Part shown: positions 34,284 to 42,943 of the stretch, in pieces
Layout: each line of letters starts with the position of its first letter
Position numbering within the stretch: position 1 is the stretch's first letter
Source of the DNA: Altibacter sp.
Lineage (GTDB): Bacteria; Bacteroidota; Bacteroidia; Flavobacteriales; Flavobacteriaceae
Assembly (NCBI GenBank): GCA_002696485.1
Contig: NZTP01000086.1
Location: forward strand, 186,001-250,000
Reading direction: 5' to 3'
Length of the DNA stretch: 64,000 nt
Notes under the pieces: model-generated
Database searches by the model: none
Told to the model about the DNA's origin: nothing
Seen by the model: the letters and a program-made list of their open reading frames with translations, nothing else
Made by a program: the position numbers and the translations under genes

Positions 34284-35417
34284 ATACTGAAGCAGATAGC
34301 CTAACACGGCACCCACTACGATCACCCAAACAACACTCACTTTTTGAAACCGAAACACGAGAATGGCGCTTATTGCCAATATGACCATTGCACGCCAATC
34401 TATTAATGTCTCAACGGCCATTATATATAGAACCGCTAGCATGACTGCTACGGCAGCAACGTTCACACTGTCTAGAAAATAACCAAACAAAGACGAACGG
34501 CGCATTCTGGGCACCCACGGGTTAAGGATCCAAACAAAAAGAAAAGAAGGAGTAAAAATACCTGCAGTGGCTGCTACCGCACCCCAAAATCCGCCAAGTT
34601 GATAGCCTATAAAGGTAGCTGTAGAAAGTACAGGACCTGGGGTGAATTGTCCAATACCAATGGCTTCAATAAGTTCGGGGCGTGTTAAATAACCCGCTGT
34701 GACCAATTCGGCATCGAGATATGCAAAGAGTACGTACCCGCTGCCATAGAGTATACTTCCTACTTTTAAGAAGGTCAAAAAGATCTTGAGGGTTGACAGT
34801 TTTGCAAGAACTTCGGCGGAAACGAAATAGATAAAGAAGGGAGCAAATTGAGCGTGAGGGGGTCGCTTCAACGTATTTTTCAGAAAAAAATAAAAAAATC
34901 CTACGACACCACCTAGAAGTAGCGCCACTACCTCGTTGATACCCAACAGTGCTGCGGCAAGTACAAACACACCTATAATCCCTAATTCCCATGTTTTTAC
35001 CGCCTTTTTGCCTAATTTTAGTATGGCAGCCGCTATAATGGCCAATACAGCAGGTTGAATGCCTTGTATAAAAGGCGCAACTTGAGGAAGTGAACCGTAG
35101 CGAACATATACGAAAGCGAGCAGCCCTGTGATCACAACGGCCGGAAGGATAAAACTTAGGCCGGCCACCACGAGCCCTTTTTTACCGGCTCTTTCATGGC
35201 CACAATGCATAGTCATTTCGGTAGAATTGGGTCCCGGAATAAGATTTGTTGCCCCTATAAGATCTAAAAAATGTGGGCGGGTCATCCATTGTCGTTTTGA
35301 AACAACCTCTTGCTCCATCATAGCGATGTGTGCAGCCGGTCCGCCAAAGGCGAAGCAGCCAAGTTTGAAGAATACTGCGGCTACTTCCTTCAGATTTTTT
35401 GAAGACGATATAGGCAT
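34278..35417 (-). CDS. chrA: Chromate transporter family protein ChrA (two-domain)
   Basis: 379 residues holding two CHR domains, as in long-chain ChrA. The first has FKLGCFAFGGPAAHIAMMEQEVV and IPGPNSTEMTMHCGH; the second, FLKVGSILYGSGYVLFAYLDAELV and IGQFTPGPVLSTATFIGYQ. About ten hydrophobic helices. The family exports chromate, often driven by the membrane potential; many members in marine bacteria have not been tested. No other chromate gene is near. Confidence 0.88.
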   Translation of the reverse strand: MPISSSKNLKEVAAVFFKLGCFAFGGPAAHIAMMEQEVVSKRQWMTRPHFLDLIGATNLIPGPNSTEMTMHCGHERAGKKGLVVAGLSFILPAVVITGLLAFVYVRYGSLPQVAPFIQGIQPAVLAIIAAAILKLGKKAVKTWELGIIGVFVLAAALLGINEVVALLLGGVVGFFYFFLKNTLKRPPHAQFAPFFIYFVSAEVLAKLSTLKIFLTFLKVGSILYGSGYVLFAYLDAELVTAGYLTRPELIEAIGIGQFTPGPVLSTATFIGYQLGGFWGAVAATAGIFTPSFLFVWILNPWVPRMRRSSLFGYFLDSVNVAAVAVMLAVLYIMAVETLIDWRAMVILAISAILVFRFQKVSVVWVIVVGAVLGYLLQYL

Positions 35418-35470
35418 ATGGTTGTTATTGGATGGTGCGATAGGTGTGTCATTCTATTTAAAAAACCCAT

Positions 35471-35517
35471 AAAAAAATCCCGTTCCTTGAAAGAAGCTCA
35501 AGACAACGGGATTTTTT
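35471..35517 (-). terminator. Terminator after the PiT transporter gene
   Basis: A 13-bp perfect stem (AAAAAATCCCGTT with AACGGGATTTTTT) with a 20-base loop, just after the minus-strand phosphate transporter gene. A/T runs on both sides. Confidence 0.75.
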
Positions 35518-35532
35518 AGTAGGATCATACAC

Positions 35533-37776
35533 TTATTCTTTGCTGTAACTCTTATAGTACTCTTCCATAAGGTGCATAAGCGCTGTTACCAGGTCTTTTG
35601 TTTCCAATAGCAGACTAAAATACAGCGTTGTGTTTTTAGGACTGGATTCTTCGGTGCGGGTTCTAGTGATCTGTTTTTCGATCATTGCTGAAATATCGTC
35701 GAACGCTTTTTTCTTGCGCACTAAAATATCACCTAATTTTTCAAACTCGCGATTCTCAAAGATATCTTCGATGTCCTTCAGCAGGGATTCAAAAGAGCTG
35801 TCGATCTCCTGAAGATCCTTTATTTGGTTAAATCGAAGTGCCTTGTGATTGTTGTGCACGTGTTTATAGCTCACTTTTGCAATGTACTCCAACGATTGTG
35901 TGACATCGGTGAGGTAGCCCAAAATGAGGATATAGAAATTACTTCCTCGTACACTTCCTTCGTCAAGATTCTTAATGAAGTAGAAGATGTTATTGCGAAG
36001 TTCGTCCACCTCATCACTTAGCTTAGAAACGCGCTGTTTGCTCTTCTTAAGCTTGGAACTTTCTTGTTTGGCCAAACCGCTAATGATGGAAGAATAGATC
36101 TTGTTGGTTCGTGCAACGGCTTTCGCCACATTGTCGGCACTTTCTTCGATGATACCTTGCACGGTACTGCTTTCGGCTTTTTTCAATTCATCGTGAGGAA
36201 CGATCTTGTTGGATTTATTTTTATGTAAAACATAGTTTCTAATCAATAACCCAATGGCCACCAACAATAGAATAGCAATGGCGGTTCCTTTTCCTAAATA
36301 AATAAGATACGCCATGGTCCCGGCAGCTACAAATGCACTGAAGGCTGTAAAGAACCAACCGCCAATAACATTAAGAACACCCGCAACACGATACACTGCA
36401 CTTTCACGTCCCCAAGCACGATCGGCCAAAGAAGTACCCATGGCAACCATAAAGGTTACGTAGGTAGTAGAAAGCGGTAATTTCATTGAGGTTGCTATAG
36501 AGATAAGCACACCGGCCACTACAAGATTTATCGAAGCGCGTATCATATCGAATGCGGGTAACTCGTATGTTTTATGCTTCGGAAGGTGTACCACGGGTTT
36601 TTCAAAACTCGCACTAATCTTATCTTGTGTAGCTTGGGGGATCATTCCGCCTAATAAGGAAACTAATTTAGTGCTTCCCTTTACAACGGCACGCGACAGT
36701 GCGTTCGGACTAAATTTTTCATGCCCTTCGCCTTGTCGGGAAAGCCCAATCTCTGTGTCGGTAACGGTCTTTGCCTTTTTTGAGAACCATAGCGTAAGTA
36801 CCATCACCGCCCCTGCAATAAGAAGCAGAATAGGCTCTGCAGGTACCTTAGACTCTAAGATGTTCATTGAAAAGGAGGAAGCAGCTTCCCCGGACGCTAC
36901 CCATGCCTCATACGAATGATAGGCGGCCATAGGAACGCCAATAAAGTTTACAAGGTCGTTTCCGGAGAAGGCTAAAGCCAATCCGAAGGTTCCCACGGCG
37001 ATAACCACAATTAGAATACTTTTCTTGAAAAGCTTCATGAAAAGGAAGGAGAACAAGGTCCAAAAGACAAAACTACCAGCTACGAGCAGGAGCGTTTGCT
37101 CTTCGAGTACCCATTTAAAATCATCGTAATAAGGAGTTCCTTTTAAACCTTTCAGAAATATAAAATAACCAATAGCTGTTAGAGCTACACCACCAAACAG
37201 CGCTCCAAAATTTTTGATCTTCTTTTCATAATGGAAGGTAAATATCAAGCGCGAGAGCCATTGGACCAGTGCTCCTATGGTAAAGGCGATCACGACGGAT
37301 AAGAGGATGCCCGATATGATTTCGGTGGCCTTTTCAGTATTGATGTAGTTACCGAGATTTGCAATGGTTTCACTGTCTGATGCACTAATCTTAATGAGCG
37401 CCATCACTACCGCGGCACCCAATAATTCAAATACAATGGATACCGTTGTCGAGGTAGGCATCCCTAGTGTGTTGAAGAAATCCAACAGTAGGATGTCGGT
37501 TATCATTACCGCCATAAATATGATCATGATTTCCTCAAAATAGAATTGCCCCGGAACAAAGATCCCTTTTCGAGCTACCTCCATCATACCACTGGAGAAA
37601 ACCGCTCCTATAAAGATCCCCAAACTGGCAACAATCATAATTGTTCTGAAAGAAATCGCCTTAGATCCTATTGCAGAATTCAAGAAATTAACCGCATCGT
37701 TGCTTACTCCTACAACCAAGTCGGCAACTGCCAAAGCGGCAAGGGCAACGAGCATTAACAAATAAATATTTTCCAT
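35533..37776 (-). CDS. PiT family inorganic phosphate transporter with PhoU-like tail
   Basis: 747 residues, well above the 330-500 usual for PiT proteins. The two PiT signatures are VGVSNDAVNFLNSAIGSKAI with TLGMPTSTTVSIV near the N-terminus, and ATSMKLPLSTTYVTFMVAMG with SLADRAWGRESAVYRVAGVL after the middle. An extra region of about 150 residues separates the halves. The last 200 residues (about 535-747) are soluble, helical and charged (SKLKKSKQRVSKLSDEVDELRNNI), like PhoU/DUF47 regulators that usually sit on a separate gene. Imports phosphate with H+ or Na+ across the inner membrane. TAACA repeats lie upstream, and a phosphate-type porin gene comes before it on the same strand. Confidence 0.9.
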   Translation of the reverse strand: MENIYLLMLVALAALAVADLVVGVSNDAVNFLNSAIGSKAISFRTIMIVASLGIFIGAVFSSGMMEVARKGIFVPGQFYFEEIMIIFMAVMITDILLLDFFNTLGMPTSTTVSIVFELLGAAVVMALIKISASDSETIANLGNYINTEKATEIISGILLSVVIAFTIGALVQWLSRLIFTFHYEKKIKNFGALFGGVALTAIGYFIFLKGLKGTPYYDDFKWVLEEQTLLLVAGSFVFWTLFSFLFMKLFKKSILIVVIAVGTFGLALAFSGNDLVNFIGVPMAAYHSYEAWVASGEAASSFSMNILESKVPAEPILLLIAGAVMVLTLWFSKKAKTVTDTEIGLSRQGEGHEKFSPNALSRAVVKGSTKLVSLLGGMIPQATQDKISASFEKPVVHLPKHKTYELPAFDMIRASINLVVAGVLISIATSMKLPLSTTYVTFMVAMGTSLADRAWGRESAVYRVAGVLNVIGGWFFTAFSAFVAAGTMAYLIYLGKGTAIAILLLVAIGLLIRNYVLHKNKSNKIVPHDELKKAESSTVQGIIEESADNVAKAVARTNKIYSSIISGLAKQESSKLKKSKQRVSKLSDEVDELRNNIFYFIKNLDEGSVRGSNFYILILGYLTDVTQSLEYIAKVSYKHVHNNHKALRFNQIKDLQEIDSSFESLLKDIEDIFENREFEKLGDILVRKKKAFDDISAMIEKQITRTRTEESSPKNTTLYFSLLLETKDLVTALMHLMEEYYKSYSKE

Positions 37777-37817
37777 GTTATCTAATAGGTATTAGTGGTG
37801 CAAATGTCACAATTAAA

Positions 37818-37857
37818 TTAAGTTTCATTGTTACCAAATTGTTATCTCTTTTTGTTT
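37818..37857 (-). promoter_or_regulatory. TAACA 11-bp repeats upstream of the phosphate transporter (Pho-box-like)
   Basis: On the minus strand GATAACA (37840-37846) and GGTAACA (37829-37835) are exactly 11 bp apart; weaker 7-mers continue the phase on both sides. A degenerate -7 box (GACATTTG, 37801-37808) lies downstream. Direct repeats of TTAACA-type with 11-bp spacing are the known Pho box form in Bacillus; assignment here is by analogy and by gene function. Confidence 0.5.
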
Positions 37858-39079
37858 AGAAATGAAGGTCGAAACCAATCCTAAACTCAATAGAATCGGG
37901 TTCTCCGGCTAAAGTTGTATAACTAATATCCGACTGTACTTTCAGTTTATGACCTACAATATATTTTGAAAGGCCCAGCGTATATTGTTCCGGGTTTGCA
38001 GTTTCAGTTATTGCATCATAGTCCACGGTTGTAAATCGTCCTGCGATCTCATAATTCGATTCGAATACATAACCTGCTTGTAAATTTAAAGCGTTTCCTA
38101 CTAGTACCACATCTTCCGTAACATTACCCTCCTCATCCATGGCCGGGAGTCCATTGGTTTCAACTGCTACTGGAGCATCGGCCTCCCGTGCGGCAAATTC
38201 ACCCATAAAAGAAAATCCTTTATACTTGAACATGGCATCCACAAAAACGGTGGTGATATCCGTTTCGTACAATCCGGTAGAAGTAACCATATAACTGCCC
38301 AAGTTACTACGTGTCTTTACCGCATTGTCGTTAAAATCGTAGGTGACCCCTACCATTAGTTTAGGGGATTGTTCACGGCTTAGATCACTTTGAATGTAAT
38401 CGCCTTTTCCTTCAAACGCCCCAAAAGGGAGCAGTTCCAGTCGGCCTGTATATTGAAGGCCTCCAAGATTTCCGGTAGTAATATTTCGTCCTTCCCCTTG
38501 AGATAACGCAAATTTTTCACGCAGAAGTATGGTTTCTGAAAGTTGGGTGTAATGACGTAATTGGAAGCCAACATCGCGGTCAATATTAAAACGACTGTTA
38601 AGTAAGGATCGATCGATCAACTGAAGGTTTGCCGAAGATACAACACGCTCTACATTACCGGGTAGTTTGGTTTGACCCACCCACAGTTCGAAATTTTCGT
38701 AGAAATTCCACATCACAACCGCATCGAGAATATAGCGTGGTGCATCGCCTGTAAAACGGTTTGCCCCGGAGATATCTCGGTTGGAAAGACCTAACTCTAT
38801 CTTATATTTTAAAGAAGGGGAGAATGCAAAACCATCAAATTTTAATCGCGCTCTCCGAATAAGAAAATTGTATTCGGGGTTACCGTAGGTATCTCCGTCA
38901 TGATCCCATTGGGAAGAGGCCCTGAACTGGATGCGAGGTGCAAATTTAACACTCCATGAGCTGTCCTTAGCGACCAAATTCAACATTCCTTTGCCAAAAG
39001 AAGTTTCGGTGATTTCCTGTGAATTGGCTGTGTGTAGTACAAAGCATACCACAGCCATTGCTAGGTGGTGAAGTTTCAT
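37856..39079 (-). CDS. Outer-membrane porin, phosphate-selective (OprO/OprP) type
   Basis: 407 residues. Signal peptide MKLHHLAMAVVCFVLHTANSQ. The mature part alternates strands of a 16-strand barrel (FAPRIQFRASSQWDHDG, YNFLIRRARLKFDGFAFSPSLKYKIELG) and ends in a terminal Phe (FRIGFDLHF), as needed for BAM insertion. It matches the OprO/OprP family. It would pass phosphate or polyphosphate into the periplasm. Located directly upstream of the PiT transporter gene with an 11-bp-periodic repeat in its own promoter, so the two probably respond to the same signal. Confidence 0.85.
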   Translation of the reverse strand: MKLHHLAMAVVCFVLHTANSQEITETSFGKGMLNLVAKDSSWSVKFAPRIQFRASSQWDHDGDTYGNPEYNFLIRRARLKFDGFAFSPSLKYKIELGLSNRDISGANRFTGDAPRYILDAVVMWNFYENFELWVGQTKLPGNVERVVSSANLQLIDRSLLNSRFNIDRDVGFQLRHYTQLSETILLREKFALSQGEGRNITTGNLGGLQYTGRLELLPFGAFEGKGDYIQSDLSREQSPKLMVGVTYDFNDNAVKTRSNLGSYMVTSTGLYETDITTVFVDAMFKYKGFSFMGEFAAREADAPVAVETNGLPAMDEEGNVTEDVVLVGNALNLQAGYVFESNYEIAGRFTTVDYDAITETANPEQYTLGLSKYIVGHKLKVQSDISYTTLAGEPDSIEFRIGFDLHF

Positions 39080-39123
39080 TAAGAATCGTTTAAAGTTTTT
39101 GTCGCTGCAAAGAACTTACTTCA

Positions 39124-39152
39124 ATGTTAAGTTAACGTTAAGACTAAGTAAA
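39124..39152 (-). promoter_or_regulatory. TAACA 11-bp repeats upstream of the porin (Pho-box-like)
   Basis: On the minus strand TTTACTT, TTAACGT and TTAACAT are spaced exactly 11 bp, ending 45 bases before the porin ATG. A GTTCTTTG (39108-39115) sits at the -7 position. Same orientation and same helical phase relative to the -7 element as at the phosphate transporter and TonB receptor. Confidence 0.5.
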
Positions 39153-39187
39153 TAAAAAAAGAAATACCTCTAACCGCTTCATTGAAT

Positions 39188-39571
39188 ATGAATTTTAAAG
39201 GTTTTTTAACAGTTCTCCCTCGTAACTATTTAACATTTGCGGTTATATTTGTCCAAAACCTGTCGAAATTGCTTAAACAAGCGTCCATTATCTTTATAAC
39301 CATAGCCATGACGGTAGCCATTCTTGCGCCTCCTGTGCTAACATGGCTCAATATGGACACCAATAATATTGTTTTGGTCGAACTTACCGAGGAAGAGCCG
39401 CAACAAAAAAGTAAAAAGCAATTGGAAGAGAACAAGATCGTTCAGCGCCTACCGTCGTACATGTCACTTGCGGCTTCACAAAAGCGCACAAAATCCTATA
39501 TATATTACAAGGAGGATACTTCTACTTATTTTTCGGAAATATATCTACCCCCTCCCGAAACACATTCGTAA
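39188..39571 (+). CDS. Small membrane-anchored protein, unknown function
   Basis: 127 residues from the ATG at 39188 (MNFKGFLTVLPRNYL). Two hydrophobic stretches (about 14-24 and 33-54: LLKQASIIFITIAMTVAILA) suggest a membrane anchor. The tail (about 60-127) is polar, with EEEPQQKSKKQLEENK. I recognise no family. It is divergent from the porin gene and shares its 108-bp intergenic region. It precedes the SulP gene by 74 bp, with which it may be transcribed. Confidence 0.55.
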   Translation: MNFKGFLTVLPRNYLTFAVIFVQNLSKLLKQASIIFITIAMTVAILAPPVLTWLNMDTNNIVLVELTEEEPQQKSKKQLEENKIVQRLPSYMSLAASQKRTKSYIYYKEDTSTYFSEIYLPPPETHS

Positions 39572-39645
39572 TACCTTCAATTTCATTACATTAGTAACAC
39601 GGTCCTGCATTGGTAGTGACTGATTATTCATTTTAATATAATTCA

Positions 39646-41487
39646 ATGAAGAAATTATTCGACTTTTCACATTTTCGAGGAGATCTATTTGGTGGAATTA
39701 CCGCCGGGGTCGTTGCCCTGCCTTTGGCTCTTGCCTTTGGTGTAAGTTCCGGGTTAGGACCTAGTGCAGGTCTTTACGGAGCTATTTTTGTTAGTTTTTT
39801 TGCAGCCCTCTTTGGAGGAACCAACACCCAGATTTCCGGACCTACTGCGCCTATGACAGCTGTGAGTATGGTGATAATAGCGGGAATTATTGCCGTAAAT
39901 GACGGTGATGTAAACAAAGCATTGCCTGCTATTCTCACTGTTTTCTTACTCGCCGGACTGATGCAGATTGGATTGGGATTAGTTGGACTAGGAAAATATA
40001 TTAAATATATTCCTTACCCAGTGGTTTCAGGATTCATGACGGCTATCGGTGTCATTATATTGGTTACACAGATCCTGCCTGCCGTGGGATATTACCCAAA
40101 AGAAGATATGGAGTATGTAAACCGGTTCAAGCCTATGGCGGAAGAAATAATTCTAGATAACATTTTAAAAGAAGAAGCAGGTGAAGGTATATTGGTACTG
40201 GAGGACTTTAAAGAAACGATTAGGCGTGCCGATATGATAACACAAGATGATATTCTGAAGGAATCGCAAACCCTTGCGGCTTCCGAAGCTTCCGGTGTAA
40301 TAGGGGCGATCAAGATGTTTCCAAAAGCATTAAATAATATTAATTGGTTAGAATTACTATTAGCATTGGGAACCATTTTTATCATCTATGGTTTTAAACG
40401 CATCACAACGGTAGTGCCTAGTACATTGGTTGCCTTATTGGTGATGTCCGGAATTGCCTATGGTTTCAATTTAGACTATAGACCTATTGAGGAAATTCCA
40501 AGCGGTCTCCCTATTCCGAATTTGGAGATTATTACCGGATTCAGTTTGGCAAGTATTACGCCCTACATTTTCACAGCCTTAACACTGGCGTTATTAGGTG
40601 CGATTGATTCATTACTTACCTCGGTAGTAGCCGATAATATGACGAAGACAAAACACAAACCTAATAAGGAACTGGTAGGACAAGGAATTGGAAATAGTAT
40701 TGGTGCCCTATTTGGGGGAATCCCGGGTGCCGGAGCGACCATTCGTACGGTTGTCAACATTAAGTCGGGTGGTAAAACCCGTTTGTCTGGTATGATCGCA
40801 GGGGTATTACTATTTATAATCTTATTGTCATTAGGCCCGGTTGCCTCACAAATTCCGGCAGCTGTGTTAGCAGGAATTTTGATCACCGTAGGTATTGGTG
40901 TTATGGATTATAAAGGATTAAAAGCGATTCCTAACATGCCGAGAACAGAAGTAGCGATCATGCTTATTGTATTGGTGCTTTCTTCGGTGTGGAACTTGGT
41001 ATATGCCGTAGGTATAGGACTTGTGATCGCCTCATTAATGTTTATGAAGAAGATGGGAGATCTTACCTTTGAACGTTCGGATGTAAAACCGTTGCTAAAA
41101 GAGCAAAAATGGGATGACGAGCACAAATTTCCTGAGGCACTTAAAGAAGAAGTTTTCATAAAGCATATCAAAGGACCGCTATTCTTTGGATCCACCAGTG
41201 ACTTCCAGCAGTTGGCTTCACAGATTCCTTTTACGGCTTCTGCGGTCATCATTCGCATGGGGAGGATGCAGTATATTGATCAATCGGGCCTCTATGCCTT
41301 GGAAGATGTATTGGTAGACCTCTCACAAAGGGGTATAAAAGTACTCTTTGTGGATGTTTTAGCACAACCACGATATATGATGGAGCGTATTGACATCATA
41401 CCGGACCTTGTGCCGGAGGAGCAAATTTTTCCAACCTTTAAAGAATGTTTAAAGTGGATCAATGCTAATGTTAAAGATAAATATTAA
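39646..41487 (+). CDS. SulP family anion (probably bicarbonate) transporter
   Basis: 613 residues. Membrane domain (about 1-470) with SulP signatures GGITAGVVALPLALAFGVSSG, TNTQISGPTAPMTAVSMVI and GGIPGAGATIRTVVNIKSGG. The C-terminal STAS domain (about 500-610) has VIIRMGRMQYIDQSGLYALEDV. SulP carriers move bicarbonate, sulfate or other anions. The beta-carbonic anhydrase gene 42 bp downstream points to bicarbonate, as known for SulP-CA pairs in marine bacteria. A loop of about 60 residues (EDMEYVNRFKP...AASEASG) is longer than in many members. Confidence 0.88.
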   Translation: MKKLFDFSHFRGDLFGGITAGVVALPLALAFGVSSGLGPSAGLYGAIFVSFFAALFGGTNTQISGPTAPMTAVSMVIIAGIIAVNDGDVNKALPAILTVFLLAGLMQIGLGLVGLGKYIKYIPYPVVSGFMTAIGVIILVTQILPAVGYYPKEDMEYVNRFKPMAEEIILDNILKEEAGEGILVLEDFKETIRRADMITQDDILKESQTLAASEASGVIGAIKMFPKALNNINWLELLLALGTIFIIYGFKRITTVVPSTLVALLVMSGIAYGFNLDYRPIEEIPSGLPIPNLEIITGFSLASITPYIFTALTLALLGAIDSLLTSVVADNMTKTKHKPNKELVGQGIGNSIGALFGGIPGAGATIRTVVNIKSGGKTRLSGMIAGVLLFIILLSLGPVASQIPAAVLAGILITVGIGVMDYKGLKAIPNMPRTEVAIMLIVLVLSSVWNLVYAVGIGLVIASLMFMKKMGDLTFERSDVKPLLKEQKWDDEHKFPEALKEEVFIKHIKGPLFFGSTSDFQQLASQIPFTASAVIIRMGRMQYIDQSGLYALEDVLVDLSQRGIKVLFVDVLAQPRYMMERIDIIPDLVPEEQIFPTFKECLKWINANVKDKY

Positions 41488-41529
41488 AAAGATGAACTGT
41501 CAGATTACTGACGCAAAAAATATAAAAGA

Positions 41530-42159
41530 ATGAAAGCACATACAAGAGAAACACAAGCAACCATGACGCCGGAAAAATCCCTTCAGTTTTTGAAAGAGGG
41601 TAATGAACGGTTTCAGAATAACTTAAGAGCAAATAGAAATTTACTGCAACAGGTAAATGATACTGAGGAAGGACAGTTTCCTTTTGCCACTATTTTAAGC
41701 TGTATAGACTCTAGGGTTTCTGCCGAGTTGGTATTCGATCAAGGATTAGGAGATATCTTCAGTATACGTATTGCAGGGAATTTTGTGAATGAGGATATTT
41801 TAGGAAGTATGGAGTTTGCCTGTAAGTTAGCGGGTACAAAATTAATTGTGGTCCTTGGCCATACAAGTTGTGGAGCTGTAAAAGGAGCTTGTGATCATGC
41901 ACGATTAGGTAACTTGACGAAGTTAATTGAAAAGATAGAGCCTGCCGTAGAAGCAGTAAAAGAACCGGCAGCAGCGGATCAACGTAATAGTAAGAACCTT
42001 GATTTTGTAGATCGAGTGGCCGCAAAAAATGTTCAATTGACCATAGAGAACATCAGAAAAGAGAGTCCTATCCTGGCTGAAATGGAAAAGAAAAATGAAA
42101 TCATGATCGTTGGAGGCATGTACGACATAAGTACAGGAAGCGTTACCTTTGATCAATAA
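41530..42159 (+). CDS. Beta-class carbonic anhydrase
   Basis: 209 residues. Zinc ligands C58, H111 and C114 with the D60-R62 dyad (SCIDSRVSAE and LGHTSCGAVKGA). It interconverts CO2 and bicarbonate in the cytosol. No signal peptide. Paired with the upstream SulP transporter, it would help bicarbonate supply for anaplerotic carboxylation. A strong terminator follows. Confidence 0.94.
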   Translation: MKAHTRETQATMTPEKSLQFLKEGNERFQNNLRANRNLLQQVNDTEEGQFPFATILSCIDSRVSAELVFDQGLGDIFSIRIAGNFVNEDILGSMEFACKLAGTKLIVVLGHTSCGAVKGACDHARLGNLTKLIEKIEPAVEAVKEPAAADQRNSKNLDFVDRVAAKNVQLTIENIRKESPILAEMEKKNEIMIVGGMYDISTGSVTFDQ

Positions 42160-42179
42160 TAAGTTACTTTTTAAAATAG

Positions 42180-42208
42180 AAAACCCGCAATTTCTTGCGG
42201 GTTTTTTT
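42180..42208 (+). terminator. Terminator after the carbonic anhydrase gene
   Basis: AAAACCCGCAA and TTGCGGGTTTT form an 11-bp stem with a 4-base loop (TTTC) and a T run. Confidence 0.85.
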
Positions 42209-42501
42209 ATGACAGAGGCCACCCTTAGGTAGCCTCCACACTTGCAAAGTCAAGTTGACAAAAACTAAACGATTTTTACAAAGTGTGTTACAAAGAAATG
42301 GCAGGAATGTAGTTTTAGTGTCAAGGGAATATTAAAATAACATTAAGAAAAACAGTGTTATATACAATTCCAATGTTAAGTTTTAGCTATTAAGTAATTG
42401 ATAAACAGATATATAAATTTCCAATGTAAATTTAATGTTAACTAAACCTTTCTAAATTGTTATCTATTTTGTACATTTGAGTATCTATTAAAATCAGCAC
42501 C
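42209..42501 (+). promoter_or_regulatory. Gene-free AT-rich region with a -7 box
   Basis: About 290 bp with no reading frame worth calling. TACATTTG at 42472-42479 is an exact -7 match 22 bases before the next ATG. TGTTAAC (about 42436) and TGTTATC (about 42458) lie two 11-bp turns apart but face the opposite way from the TAACA arrays elsewhere in the window. Nothing else stands out. Confidence 0.4.
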
Positions 42502-42861
42502 ATGAAAAAGATAACATTATTGTTCATATTACTCTGTTCCATGAACTTTGTTCTAGGACAGGAAGCCCAAAAAAATGAATATGTTTTAAAGGGAAATTTA
42601 ATTGAAGCGATCTTATATCACGACAATGGAGAAATTGCTCAAACAGGATTCTATACTGTAGAGAACAAGTTACAAGGTGAGTGGACAAGTTACGATGCAC
42701 AAGGGAATAAAACTGCCATCGCTTATTACGATAATGGTGAAAAAGTAGGAACTTGGTATTTTTATCATGGAGATACTATGAAGCAGGTCACTTACGACAA
42801 TGCTAAGATCGCTGAAGTAAAAACGTGGCAAGTAAAAGACACCCGTGTAGTTACGAACTAA
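42502..42861 (+). CDS. Secreted MORN/YwqK-type repeat protein
   Basis: 119 residues. Signal peptide MKKITLLFILLCSMNFVLGQ. The mature part has three MORN-like repeats (EAILYHDNGEIAQTGFYT, LQGEWTSYDAQGNKTAIAYYD, KVGTWYFYHGDTMKQVTY), the pattern of the YwqK family. Databases often call YwqK proteins antitoxins, but no toxin gene is adjacent and the protein is exported, so I do not adopt that. Single gene between two terminators. Function unknown. Confidence 0.75.
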   Translation: MKKITLLFILLCSMNFVLGQEAQKNEYVLKGNLIEAILYHDNGEIAQTGFYTVENKLQGEWTSYDAQGNKTAIAYYDNGEKVGTWYFYHGDTMKQVTYDNAKIAEVKTWQVKDTRVVTN

Positions 42862-42880
42862 AAGAACAATACTCAAGTAT

Positions 42881-42911
42881 AAAAAAGAGCTCCCAATGGG
42901 AGCTCTTTTTT
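42881..42911. terminator. Bidirectional terminator
   Basis: A perfect 14-bp stem (AAAAAAGAGCTCCC with GGGAGCTCTTTTTT) and a 3-base loop between two convergent genes. Confidence 0.9.
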
Positions 42912-42943
42912 TGGCTAATTGAACTTAAATTATAAGGTCTTCT

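Noticed and set aside
42436..42464. TGTTAAC/TGTTATC before the MORN-repeat gene as a Pho-like site
   Set aside because: The units are 22 bp apart with no middle copy and face the opposite way relative to the gene; too weak to call.
42502..42861. YwqK-type protein as part of a toxin-antitoxin system
   Set aside because: It has a signal peptide and no toxin neighbour; the database name does not reflect evidence.
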